A stretch of 64,000 bases of DNA from Moniliella sp. 'wahieum' (Eukaryota; Basidiomycota; Moniliellomycetes; Moniliellales; Moniliellaceae). A program made the translations under genes and the position numbers. The number at the start of each line of letters is the position of its first letter. The stretch's first letter is position 1. Positions 48,258-59,875 of this stretch are shown here, in pieces. The notes under the pieces are model-generated. The model searched no databases. It was not told the DNA's origin and worked only from the letters and a program-made list of their open reading frames with translations. The stretch spans positions 248,001 through 312,000 of the forward strand of contig RSEE01000079.1 of the NCBI GenBank assembly GCA_003971905.1, read 5' to 3'.

Positions 48258-48810
48258 AGGGAGGCCGACAAGGCAGGCAGCATGGATGCGACAGGGTGCT
48301 ACGTCCCGGTCAGGCCAATTTCGGGGAGCGAGGGAGGAAAATGTGGTGGTGGCAAGGACATGCTGCTGTTGGGGGGGGTGGTTGGTGGAGATGGTGTCCC
48401 GGATCTGCCGAGCAGTGCCGGGACAGCGAAAAGGGAAGAGCCAACGCCAACAACTTGGGACAGGGGCAGTGTCCATACGTCGCAAGGTTGCAACTTCAGT
48501 ACCCCAGCTGGCGGTGGCGCAAATGGTCCTGCGCGATGGTCAAAAAGGGGATCAGCCTGAGCCTGACAGCTTTCCTGTTGCGGCCCATTTTGAAATTTGA
48601 TCAGTGATCGATGATCATCGATCAGTGCTCGCTCAGCCTGAGCGCTGAGGCTCAGCTTCGGTCGATCATCGATCATCGATCACCGGCCGCCTATGTCAGA
48701 GCGTGACGGTCTCCGTGACGCGTTCGGGGATGAAAGTCTCGATGCGACGGCCAGCGGCCACGCCGCCACGGCGAACCGCATCCGCCACGCTGCGTCCATC
48801 CGTCCTCAGA
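48258..48810. promoter_or_regulatory. Divergent intergenic region between TOR and MLH1
   Basis: The two genes are transcribed away from each other from within about 550 bp, so promoters probably overlap. The centre holds the heptamer cluster at 48598-48684. The TOR start could lie further upstream, which would shorten the shared region. Confidence 0.45.
48598..48684. repeat. Heptamer cluster (TCGA, GCGC and AGCT types) in a divergent promoter
   Basis: TGATCGATGATCATCGATCA is followed by GCTCAGCCTGAGCGCTGAGG and then TCGATCATCGATCATCGATC. Unit type changes twice while the TGA/TCA frame is retained. Confidence 0.85.
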
Positions 48811-51211
48811 ATGTCTGGCTATGCGACGGATTCGATCGAGACACCTGCGCCGCCCGCACGCCCGCTTGAACTGCAAGACCGAGCGAACGCACGACCAATC
48901 AAGCGCCTCGACACGACTGTCATCACCGAATTGCCGCCGGAGAGATTCTGCAGCGGCCCGCCAATGCCCTCAAAGAGCTCCTTGAGAATGCTCTCGACGC
49001 TGGCGCCACGACGATCCGCATCACCCTCGCTCAAGGAGGAGTGCGCATGCTTCAGGTTCAAGATAACGGCTCTGGAATCAACGTACGAACATCTCCGATT
49101 CTGTGTGCGCCCCCGCCGAGACTAACCTCCTCCTCGCTTGCTCCAGCATGCGGACTTGCCGCTTCTATGTGAGCGCTTTGCCACCTCCAAGCTGCGCAGT
49201 GTCGCCGACTTGTCCCATATGGCCACCTTTGGGTTCCGCGGGAGGCGCTTGCGTCCCTGTCGTACGCGGCGGCTCGCGTCACTGTCATGACGAAAACTGC
49301 CGAGGCAGAGGTGGGGTACCGCGCCATCTACTCTGATGGCATCTCCAAACGCCACCCAAAGTGTCTGCCGCGACCGGCGGTACCTCGATTCAGGCTGAGG
49401 ATTTGTTTTACAACCAACCTCATCGTCGCCGTGCTCTCGGTTCGGATGCGGACGAGTACCATCGTTGCCTCGATGTGGCAAGCAAATATGCGGTCCAATT
49501 CGGGGGGCGCGGTGTGGGACTGATGTGCAAGAGGGTACGTCTTTATCTACTTCGTGGGGAAACTGGAACTAACTAACCCCCTTGTACTCCTTATTGGGTT
49601 AGTCGGGGAAACTCGGTCGACTTGAGCACCCCTTCCAGTCCTACCACCACCACCCCGACGTCATCCAGCTCCTGTACGGGAAGCAAGTGGCTCGGGAACT
49701 GGTTCCGCTACGTGGAGCAGGCCTGCCCGATGGGCCCCAATTCTCGGTGGAAGGATGGTTGAGTGGAGCAAACTGGTCCGGAAAGAAGACAGTGTTCCTG
49801 TGCTTCATCAACGATCGGCTGGTCGATTGCCCCGGACTCAAGCGTGCGTTGGAAGCGTTGTATGCGCCACTGCTGCCCCGCGGAGGGCATCCATGGATGT
49901 ACGTTTCGCTTTCCATCCAGCCAGAGGCGCTAGACGTCAATGTTCATCCTTCCAAGCAAACAGTCCACTTTGTTGATGAAGATGCGGTGATCGAAGCCGT
50001 CGCCGCCCATGCCGCCTCCGCGCTGTCCCCGCCCGAGGAACAAACCGCAGTCGGTCTTTCCGCTTTACCCAGCTCCACCTCCCTGGACTGGAGGAACCTA
50101 CTATGGAACGAACTCCGAACAAACCCAGCCCCGCCATTTGGTTCGCACCGATGCCAACGCCCAAACGCTCGATGGCTTTTTCCGAACCCAGCCTGGTTCG
50201 GGTCCAGCGCCAGTGGGGCGATGGCAGAATGTTCGAGTGATCCTGTGCTCATGCCTTCCTCGGAACCCAACGATGAGGAACAGGAAGGACCACGGAAACG
50301 CCCTCGAATCGGCTGGACCAAAATCCGAGAAAGTGACAACGATCTTGCGACCGTAGCTTCTCTCCGAGACGAAGTCCGGCAGCTGGCTCACAAGGCTTTC
50401 ACGGAAATTATCCAGCACCACACATTTGTCGGTATCGTCGATCCAACCCGATCTCTCAGCTTGATTCAGCACAAGACGGAACTCTTTCTAATCAACCATG
50501 CTCAGATTATGTGCGTGCCTCCCCCCCCCCCCCCCCCCTTATTGTGTGCAATTGTTGACGGAATGGACACAGAGCCGAGTTTGGGTACCAACTTGTCCTC
50601 CGCCAATTTGGTGCGTTTGAAACCGTCGCATTTGATCCTCCTTTGGATTTGGTTTCCTTGACGAGCGCGGCAATCGCACGAGATACCACCTTCCCTTCCC
50701 ATCTCGACCAAAGGCAGATGGCGAAGAAAGTGGTGCAAAAGTTGTTGGAGCAGAGTGAACTTTTGGACGAATACTTCGGCATTCGCCTCACCCCACCCGC
50801 CACAGAGGGGACCGAGGGGACTTTGGACGCCCTTCCCGCCCTGCTGCCCCTCCCCCCCGGCGCCGTGGGTGACTGGCAAAGGCACGTGGCGGGGCACGGA
50901 ATCCAACCTGCTAACATTGCCTCCCTCCTGGTCCGCCTGGCCTCCACGGTGAACTGGAGCGAGGAGCAGCCCTGTCTCTCTGGCGTGGCCCGGGAGATTG
51001 GGCGGGCGTGTGTTCCCCCCGAGGCGAGCGAGGTAGAGGATGGGACGACGGGGACGGGGACGGGATGAGTCAGTGGGCCATCCAACACGTCTGGTTCCCC
51101 GCAATGCACGCACGGCGCGGTGCTTACCTTCCATCCTCCCGTGTCCAGCCCACATCCGTGTTCAAGGTGGCGGCGATGGCCGATCTGTATCGTGTATTCG
51201 AACGGTGCTGA
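48811..51211 (+). CDS. MLH1: DNA mismatch repair protein Mlh1
   Basis: Mlh1 is the common subunit of the MutL-alpha, -beta and -gamma heterodimers and acts in the nucleus. The start at 48811 gives [20 protein letters not shown]. The GHKL ATPase motifs are present: [20 protein letters not shown] (motif I, catalytic Glu and Asn), QDNGSGIN (motif II) and [18 protein letters not shown] (motif III). An intron at 49083-49146 joins GSGIN to [16 protein letters not shown]. Later blocks are [34 protein letters not shown], and in the C-terminal dimerisation domain [20 protein letters not shown]. An intron opening GTGCGTGCCT carries a 17-C run (50521-50537). The end is [11 protein letters not shown], the invariant Mlh1 FERC terminus. 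Single-base losses occur, for example near 48935. Confidence 0.93.
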
Positions 51212-51735
51212 CAAAAAGGTTGCACCTTCGCCCCCGCCTGGGTTTCTAACTTGTACATCCAAAACCCAAGACGTGTTTGTGAAACAGACGATGGAGACCT
51301 GCAGTGTGAGAGGGAATGGGGGCATAATGTGGATTTCATGATACAGATGGAGGACCAACAGTCCTACAGACCGCCGCAGTCGATCGATCGACTGTGAAGC
51401 AGCGGGTGGGCTACAGATCAAGATGCACAGAGACGGCCTCGCATAACATGCGTACGGAGTAGAGCTCTGGGGGAACAGTATGCACTTCGTCCTTGCCGTC
51501 TCGCGTGAGGGCAAGGACGCAGCGCGCGTTGGGTATAATCAGCATCATCCGCTGTGCCAAATGCGTGCAAACGGCAGAAGTTGAAGAGAGAGTTGGGGAG
51601 GAAGACAGCGAAGAGAAGGAGGGAAACAAGAAAAACGCCAACAACGTGAACCCTGTTGGTGTTTCGGTACAGGGAAGAAACAGTATTAGCTATCAAAGAT
51701 GCCAGTTACCTGGTATATCCGAAAACTTGAAAGGG
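51212..51735. other. Convergent region between MLH1 and the C2H2 factor
   Basis: Minus-strand frames at 51411-51696 include a hydrophobic segment (VVGVFLVSLLLFAVFLP) and a stretch MMLIIPNARCVLALTRDGKD. They may belong to a small gene, but no start or family is recognised. Confidence 0.3.
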
Positions 51736-53762
51736 CTAGCTTAGCCCCTCCAGGTTGTACACGTCGTTGGGATCAAGCATGGGTCCATGGTCAGGTTCGT
51801 TGTCCACCTCAGTACGGGTCTCTTCTTGGTTCCCTGGAGAGTTCGAAGTGTCCTCCAACACCGATTGGAAGGCTTGCACTCGCTCCAATAGTTCGGAAAG
51901 GGAGTTGGACTCATTGTCTGTCGGGGCAGGCAGCGAAGGTTCAGGCTTGGAATCGTTTCCACTCGGGAAAATGGGACCAGGCGGAGCAGGGAAGAACCCA
52001 TGCCAAATGGCCTTCCCTCTCCTCCCAGACCAAGACCGATCAACTCAGGTACCAACGTCGTGGAAACGCGTCCAACAGCAGATTGTCCGCGGTGGTCACC
52101 CGCTTCAGCACGAGGTGGAGGCATGCTCATCGTTGTTCGTGCCCGACTCGTCGGACACTTGAGAGGGAGCATAACCCCAGCGAGCGTCGGACTGAGGGGG
52201 ATGCGTGGGGGGAAGAGATTGCCCATGAGGCGGTGCAGGGAAGTGGCTGGGCTGATTTCGAGAATCCGGTGGCATCCCATCAAGCGCCATGGGAGGCAAC
52301 CGGCGTGCGAGGTAGGCGACCATATTTTCGTGCATGAACTTTCTGATCGTGGCCATTTGTACTTGCATCTGAAGGTATGTGTCGACCAGAGTGCCTTGCT
52401 CCGCAAGAGTGGCTAGGTCAAGCATACCCATGGCAGGGGGATTGGTGGCCTGGAAGGGCAGGGCATTTGGCTCGGCAAGACGGGTTCACTGGAGAAAGAG
52501 CCACGGGCATACTAATGCCGGGAGGGGAGTCCGGAGCAAACGAAAACGATTGAAGTTGTGTTTGCGCCTCTGCCGAGGCTAGTGCATCGAGGGGACCGAA
52601 GGGTTGCTGAGTTTGTGCCTCAAGATGAGATTGGCCAGGGCCAGGGGGGCAGGATGGGGCAGGTGAGTGGCTTGTGCTTGGGCAGACAAGGCTGCAGCTG
52701 CTCGGGCGGGGCTGGGGGGCCATTGCAGTGGATCGTCCGAGAAGGCCGAGTGAGGAGACGGGCTGAAGGAATGGCCATGGTCTACACCAAGAGCCGTCGG
52801 GGGCACAGATGCCCGCGATAACGAACTCCATGTTGTGGTGTGACTTCGGGACGATGTGAGAGAGGAATTTGAGGGGACCCGGACCAGGCTCCTATCACGC
52901 TTCTGTCCCAGGCCAAGGGCACCGTGGTTTTGAGGACCGAGAGGCGACGGTTGGCGCCGAGTTGAAGCGCCGAATTCACCGGGGACAAGGCCCTTGGGCA
53001 TTACCGAATCATCTGTAGACAGCTGTGGCGGCATGTCAACACGGCCATCCTTGATTGATGCCGATTTGCTCTTGCGAGAAGTTTTGCCTGTTGAGGAACG
53101 GCGAGCAAACTTGGCGCACCTCTCACACTTGGCTGTTTCGGTGCATGTCATGCAGGCTGTCGAGAGGAGGGTGAGCACGGTTAGTTCATCTGGCCGCGGA
53201 ACCAGTAAGCGTATGTGCACTAGGAGAACATACCCTTGTGTTTGCGTAGCATCTCCGCTGCCTGGCTGCCTTCGGGCATCTGGTCCTTGTGCAGGCGCGC
53301 ATGGCGCACAAGGGAATCGTGCCGGCTGAACGTCTTATCGCAGCAAGGGCACTCGAAGGGACGGTATCCACGTGGCGGTACTCATGGCGTTGGAGGTGGA
53401 GGAGCCGTGCAAAGGAGCGATTGCACTCTCTACACACGAACTGACGCTCGCCTGTACCGGCACAAGAGCCAGCAGCAGGGGGGGGGGGTCGCTGCCAGGA
53501 GCCGAGATGCTACTGGTGCTGGCGCTGGCACCAGCCAGGCTGGCGCGGCGGAGCGATGCCGACGAGCCACGGCGGGCGGCGGAGCCGACAAGGGAGGAGC
53601 GGCGGGGGCAGGGGGGCTGAGGTTGGAAAGGAGCATCGGCCGAATCAGCCGGGGAGGCGAGAAAATGCGGTGGAATGTGGTTCGCGTCCAGTGCGCCGAG
53701 CAGCACGGAGCGGCTGGGGACATGGGTGAGACGGGCGGGGCGGAAGGGATGTGAGTGTCCAT
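51736..53762 (-). CDS. C2H2 zinc-finger transcription factor
   Basis: This is a nuclear DNA-binding regulator with unknown targets. The start at 53762 gives MDTHIPSAPPVSPMSPAAPC and a Ser/Pro-rich leader. Two adjacent C2H2 fingers are complete: CRECNRSFARLLHLQRH with a second His after EYR, and CPCCDKTFSRHDSLVRH with a second His after ARL (C-x2-C-x12-H-x3-H in both). After an intron at about 53172-53235 comes ACMTCTETAKCERCAKFARR, which looks like a shortened Zn2Cys6 cluster with only four cysteines. A basic stretch KTSRKSKSASIK follows. The rest is disordered, with Gln/Pro/His-rich parts, a helical segment (LATLAEQGTLVDTYLQMQVQ) and an acidic tail ending at a TAG at 51736. Several single-base frame breaks occur, one at a G-run near 53485. 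Confidence 0.75.
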
Positions 53763-54340
53763 GGAGGACAGCAGGGCAGGGCGAGAGAGGAGAGGGGATG
53801 GTGATGGTGGGGGTGGGGGTGGGGTGGGGCGCACGGAGGCGGGAGCAGACGCTGGCGTCGGCTGGGCCTGGGCTGCCTAAGGCCTGCTAGCGAACCACTA
53901 ATCAAATCCAGCGTGAACCTGCGCTTCACGCCGCAAGCTTCAACTTGAGCCGGAACCCGTCCGGCCCCCGGGCGATCAAAATCCGCGCCAGCATGAAAGG
54001 CGCAGGACACTGGCGCCGGGCGGGCGGTATTAACGCGGCCAACGCGAGGCGGCATGCATGCAGCAGCAGCAGCGCCGCAGCGCCAGTGTGCAGCCCTGTG
54101 CCCGCACAGCGCTACAACCGGCATCGAGTAACCGTAAACGCGCAACGCACACCCTCGCGCAGCCCCAGATCCCCCATCGTGCCTCGTGCTCTGCGGCAAC
54201 ATCCATCAGCGATCCCGCGACCACATCCCCCGGGCTGCGCCTCGAAAAGCTCCTCTGCGCCCCCCGCAGCTTCCGAGGGAGACACGCCTGGTGCACCGCG
54301 CTCTAGCTGAGCGATGATCGCCGATGCTGATGCTTAATGC
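53763..54340. other. GC-rich upstream region of the C2H2 factor
   Basis: No gene is recognised. A GGTGATGGTGGGGGTGGGGG-type run lies near 53800-53825. Confidence 0.45.
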
Positions 54341-54356
54341 ATGATGCATGATGCTG
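54329..54356. repeat. ATGCATG heptamer array
   Basis: TTAATGCATGATGCATGATG: the unit is the palindrome ATGCAT plus G. Confidence 0.85.
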
Positions 54357-54597
54357 CACACCAGCGTGGTGCGTTGCCAGGTGTTGCCACTCTGCGAAAG
54401 TACAGTGTTGTCCTGTGCCAGCATGCAGCGCTGCAGCACGACTACCAGCCAATGATCGATCACACACCATGCATTACCTTGCGTTGCCTTGGCTTGGCTG
54501 GCTTGGCTGGTGGCACCGAGCATCATGCATCACTCGAGTGTGGGAAATCTGTGAGATCTGAAAGCACTGATCAACGATTGGGGAAGCCACAGCCATG

Positions 54598-54666
54598 TGC
54601 TCAGGCCTCAGGCTCAGTGCCTCAGGCTCAGTCGCTCAGCGCTCAGGCGCTCAGGGCTTCAGGCGC
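54598..54666. repeat. Degenerate GGCC/GCGC heptamer cluster
   Basis: CAGGCCTCAGGCTCAGTGCC is followed by CTCAGTCGCTCAGCGCTCAG and GCGCTCAGGGC. Confidence 0.7.
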
Positions 54667-54855
54667 AAGGTTAGACGGCACCTCTCACACTGGGATTTCA
54701 ACTACTAGCCCAGGCTAGCCCAGTGCCAGTCCCCAAGCTGCAGCCTTGCAGGTGGCGCAACCCAGCAGTGTGTCTGTCGGCGGGCCAGAGCACACCAGAG
54801 CTTTTTGCAGGCAAGGGGCGCACGCCACATCTGCCACACAAAAACACTCTCTCAC

Positions 54856-54926
54856 TTTGAAATTTGATCTCAGATCTCAGATCATCGAGATCATCGATCA
54901 TCTCAGATCTCAGATCTCACTAGCCA
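54856..54926. repeat. Heptamer cluster (AATT, GATC and TCGA types)
   Basis: TTTGAAATTTGATCTCAGAT opens the block. AGATCTC units then alternate with ATCATCGATC units, and the block ends AGATCTCAGATCTCAC. It is one of the longest clusters here. Confidence 0.88.
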
Positions 54927-55439
54927 CTGGCGCTGCCAGCCACCCGCGCGCCCGCAGCCCGCCACTTTGCGTCTGGCCCAGGGACAAGGCCCAATATAAA
55001 ACCTAATCGACTAATCCATCTTGCAACACCCGTATTTCTCGGTTGAACCAGATGGCCCCTCGAGGGTTGTTGAACTTGAGCGTACCTTGAACGCTCCTTG
55101 AAGCTTGAATATTGAGCAGCTTGAATGTTGGAACGCTCAAGTTGAGTGCTCAGGCTGAGCCGCGCAAACGTTGGACCGCCGCGAACAGGTGGAGCTGGTG
55201 CTGGTCGTGTGGCACTACTATTGCGCCGTGGCACAGAGCACTCTCCGATCTCCTGACTGCGAGAGGGCCGGCCAGGGAGCCGTGGCCTCACCGGTGACCA
55301 GGGTAACTAAATGGTGCGGTCGCAATGATTTATGAGCGCTTGAGCGGGGGTACACTCGTTGCGAGTAGAACGTGGAGCGAAGAACGCAGCGGTGGCGACT
55401 AGTTGAATGGTGACTAGGTGGCTGCTAAAATTTAAAAGG

Positions 55440-55530
55440 TCACCGGTCAGTGACCAGTTACATGTTACATGTTACATGTGACAGTGACTGCATGATGCAT
55501 GACGCAATGACGCGTGACCGCGTGACCTCC
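55440..55530. repeat. Heptamer cluster (CATG, TGCA and CGCG types)
   Basis: Three ACATGT-based units (TTACATGTTACATGTTACAT) are followed by TGCATGATGCATGACG and then ATGACGCGTGACCGCGTGAC. Confidence 0.85.
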
Positions 55531-55543
55531 CCGGAGTAGGGTC

Positions 55544-55696
55544 TGAGATCTGAAGGATCGATCTAAGATCTAAAGTGACATGCATGACAGTGACCGGTGA
55601 CCGGTGACCCTGAAGCCTGGAGCTTGAAGCTTGAAGCTTGAAGCTTCAAGCCTCAGGTCAGGCCTCACATGTCACATGTCACAGCGAGGCCTGAGC
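55544..55696. repeat. Composite heptamer chain of six unit types
   Basis: Within 150 bp the unit changes from GATC (AGATCT) to CATG/TGCA, then CCGG (two full ACCGGTG units), AGCT (AAGCTTG repeated, then AAGCTTC), GGCC (AGGCCTC) and CATG (ACATGTC twice), and back to GGCC. TGA or TCA is kept at each junction. Confidence 0.9.
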
Positions 55697-58600
55697 GGAA
55701 TTGCGGCCACCAACCACATCCATTCGGCAACTCTGACGCCGGTGGCTTGGCACCCAGCATCCCCAACAGCATCCCCTCAGTGCCCTCTAATTATTGTGGC
55801 TACAACAGCTCAGGACCGGGGTGCGGAAGCACAGGAACAGTGTCTGCCCAAGTGGCCATCAGTCCTCTGCATGCCTCGCTCAGCACTCTGGTAGCACATC
55901 CGACCATCGCTGGTGCCGGTGAGCCGAGCGGAGAAGAAAGGCCGGAGGCGCTGGGGGGGCATCAGGTGCATCAGGCCTTGGCCTTATTAGACCGTAGGAA
56001 CTTTCCGTCGCAGCGAGCACAGTAAGATTGTTCCAGCAGAATAGGCCATTTCTCGGGTTGTGACATGTGATCGGTCATAGATCTGTTTGGTGTGTATAGC
56101 CCGTTGTGGCAACTTGAAGCTTGAAGTTTGATGCGCGGGACCACCGGACCCTTCTGGGCTATTTCGATTTCAACGCTGGCGAAGAATCGCCAGATATAGC
56201 CAAAATGCTATCGGTTGAACGTTGAACCTCAACAACGCTCAACCAACTCGTTGAAGGTTGAGGCCGTTGAACGTTGAGGTTTGTCCGTTGACATCAACGT
56301 TTACCGTCAACGCAACGGTTGAGGACATTGAGGCGTTTCTGAGCCACCCGGTGGCTCGTGCTTTGGCCAATGTCCCTGTATTGTCACGGGGCGGGCCCAC
56401 CAGGGGGCACACCCGGGGTTTGGGGGTAATACGATCCCTTAGGCGACGGTAGCCGTCGACTCACGGTAGTTTCGGGCTCAGGCTAGTTGGTGAATCCGAG
56501 CGGAGATAGGGACGAGGAGAGGCCTTTGGTGGGGCGGCTGCACGTGTGGCAAGGCTGCGTCTGCACCGGCTTGGGCCGTAGTAACGTGTCTGAAGCCTCC
56601 GGGACTTAGGGACGGGAGGGCAGGCAGAGGGGGACAAACACTGCCTCGACTGAGACTGAATAGATACTGGAAATCGACGCGGCCAAAGGAGGGCTCGCGC
56701 GACTGGACTGACGGATTGCTGGAGGACGAGGTCGGAGGAAAAGTCACGCTAACAAGAAGAGGCTGCCTGTACTGGATCAATTGGCTGGAAAACGGGCAGG
56801 AGTCGGACAGGATAGGCGGGAAAGGACGAGAATGGAGGGTAGACGAGAATGGAAGGTGGGGGAAAGGATCCCCATCAACCACAGGGGTACAGGCAAGATC
56901 AAAAGGGAAACGGATACAAGAGGGGTTAGAAATGAAAAGACACGTCAAAGCGGGTTGGTGGTCGCAGGCGCGACCGAAAGGAAAAGGAAACAGGGACGGA
57001 GCCGACAGAGTCGTCGCAACGACACTGGAAGCTCAGTGGCCTTATTTAGGTCAGCCGTCTTGGACTTAATAGGCGGGGGCGCCTATTGTCGCGCGGACGC
57101 ATGGCCCTTCGGACCAAGGTACCTAATTTAGCCAACCATCATCACACTTGGTTTTGGCCTGCGGAGCGCGCTCTACTGGGCATGTGCAGAGCAGGCGGGC
57201 CTTGGCTTGGGTCGGGCCGTCTCGGGTCCACCGCAGCCGTAACACATTTCCTCCTCAGGCCTAGGAGTTCCGTTTTCTTCTCTCTCCTGTTTTTCCTTTT
57301 GTAGTTGGGCAGCTTAGCCCCTGGTGGAGACTCGCTGTTTGATGTTCCTCTTTACTATGGCGTTGCTGGCTGGCTTAGTTCACACCACCACCAGTACGAT
57401 TGCATCACCCTCGAGGACCATCCGGACTCCAGGGCTCATCAGTTGATCAACCCCCGAAGTTTGAGGCTTGAACGGTTGAATCCAGGAAGGAGAGTATCGC
57501 AAGTAATTCACCGAAGGGAACCGGGCTTGGGCTATACCGGTGCCACTATACTACTACTATATACCCCCAGTGTTACTATATTATGGGGGTCTGATGCTGA
57601 GGCGGAACAAACTGTCTGGAGTCGTGAGGTGGAGAGGAAAGGGCGTGAGATGGATTTGTTGGTACATCGATGGAGACGGACTGGAGGTGTCTGCTATACC
57701 TCAGAAGGGGAAAAGGGGGCACAGCGAGAGATACACACAGGATCTCCCAACGGATATAGGAACCACGACATCGTGCCCATACGGGCCTACTAGTGGGCTA
57801 AGGGCCCCTGGCACGGAGCGATGAGTCTAACAGCTACCTCCGCATCAGTGCGAAATGATGAGAGCATCGGAGGGGGTGTTGCCAATGTGTGGGCGGATCC
57901 CTGTAACTAGAGTACAAATTGAAGCTGTGTATCCGTTACAAATACGAAGACAAGTGGGACCAAGCGCGCCAGGACTACATAAGAGCCTGGAACACCTCAG
58001 TACGAGAGAAAGTATGTGACGGACGGCAAAGGGAAGAGGTACTAAAAACATGTCAACACATATATTGTGTGCTACACTACTTAGTTAGTCGGTCGCTTTG
58101 TGCTTCGTTATAAAACCGACAGGCCGGTCGACTCTTCCGCGTCTGTGGGCGATAGTTTTTTTCAACACACCTTTTATAATTGGCGTAGACAATGATCCGG
58201 CTATACGTTCTTGTCCCTAGTATATACAGTCCGGTTCATGCACGTTCATGATATGTATAGTTTCTGACTATTCTCCTCGTTCTGTTGAACTGTGGGCTCC
58301 CGTTAGCCCGCCTTCACTTTTCCGAAGTTGTAAGCCAAAACTTTTGCTCCAAAACGGCCAGTGCCCGTACAATATTGTCGCACTTTTTTCTTATTTGTTA
58401 CGCGAGGAACGGGGGGGCACGCACAGAACTGTGTTTCATTGGAGAACAAGCTGGTCCTCTGGTTGTCCATGAGCTCGAGACACTTATGGAGGTTGGCATT
58501 GAGAAAAAAACGAAGTGTAGTTGAACGCATTGCAGTGATGCTCAACCAACACATTGGGACCATCCGCCTCATGGTTGAGGTTCTTGAATAGATCTTGCCA

Positions 58601-59875
58601 ACACTCCTCTTCTATATCACAATGTCGATGATCCTCGCCCTCAGCCTTCCGACCAACAGCTGAACCGTGGTAAAAAACCGGTGTAAACTCTTTTCCACAC
58701 CGTGCGGATGAGAGTCTGTTGTATCAACGAAATTGTGGTGATAACTGAAAGGATAGCCGCCTCACATGCGTGAGGCAGAGCTTATACAGGTACTATGCAC
58801 GGACGGCCGCATCTACCTAGTTATATATACGGAAGTACTGGAAAATGTGTGCTATTAGTATTTTCACGCTGCCTTAATCTGTTGTGTGGACTGCGTGACA
58901 TTGTGACACCTAAGGCTGGCCTAATCCGACGCCACACAAGTGATTTGTTAGGACGGGTTTCCTTTGCTGATAGTCCCAATAACTGAGGAACAGTTGAAAA
59001 AATCATCCTGGTCTCTGTGTCTACATGTGTTGTTGGGGCGAACCGTGAAATGATTAAGAGATACTGTGAATTTCCCCGGATTTTCCCCAAGGGAGAGCAA
59101 CCCCTCCAACTATGTATCGGTTGTGACGGGCGAACGCTGGCTGACGAGCCGGCAGAGCGCGCCGATCCCCTGTCCAGTCCTCAGGCTCTTGTATTCGTGC
59201 GAGCTAACGTTGGGAGGCAGGCCAACGGAGCTCTTACCCTCGCCCAAGTCCCAGAAGAGGCGAACATTGGCTGGCGGGCCAACAGCGCCTCTACCTCCTC
59301 CGTTTCCCTGCTCCCAAGATGGCTTTGGCTCGCACCCCCGACGTTCGAAGGAAGGAGGGGCGTGCCGAGCATCCAAGTACCCAATCCCTGTTCCAAGTCT
59401 GGTCTGCCGTGAGTAAACTTTAGGATCTCCAAGGCATTGTACCCCTAAACCCCCGGGTGTCCCCCTTTGACATAGGTTCTCTTGTCTGGGATTCATGCCT
59501 AGAGAAACTCCTGATTCCCATTGTGCCTGACCCCGGCTTTCTCATTGTGCTGTTGTACCAATAATGGTATTATGGTCTCCTCTCATCAGCACCACATTTA
59601 CCCAATAACTGTTCCAGAGATAGTGTGTGCCCGCCCCCTCCATACACTATGCAGGGCATTATTTTTTCCCTCCAAGACTCATCAGAGTCCGGCCTCATGG
59701 ACAACCAAATCTCTATTCTGTAACCATATCATTGACAGAGCATAAGGCTGGTACAAAGAGACGTTGAGACTAAACCGATCCGTTCATCGAACCGGCGAGT
59801 GTTGCTTGTTAATAGCGCCAACCCCATTTAGAGAACCAAGGGAAGACCCTCAGGCCTGAGCCTCAGGTGCTAAAA
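55697..59875. other. 4.2 kb without a recognised gene
   Basis: ACGT-type heptamers (GTTGAACGTTGA) occur at 56212-56290. Open frames at 56258-57069, 57305-57824, 58248-58591 and 59017-59416 are low-complexity or unrecognised, and none shows a splice-supported domain. A degenerate duplicated stretch with GGCAGGCCAACGG and GGCGGGCCAACAG lies at 59215-59285. Confidence 0.4.

Noticed and set aside
59017-59416. Plus-strand frames with repeated GGCAGGCCAACGG-like segments as a coding gene
   Set aside because: Frames on both strands are equally open because of GC-rich duplication, and no domain is recognised.
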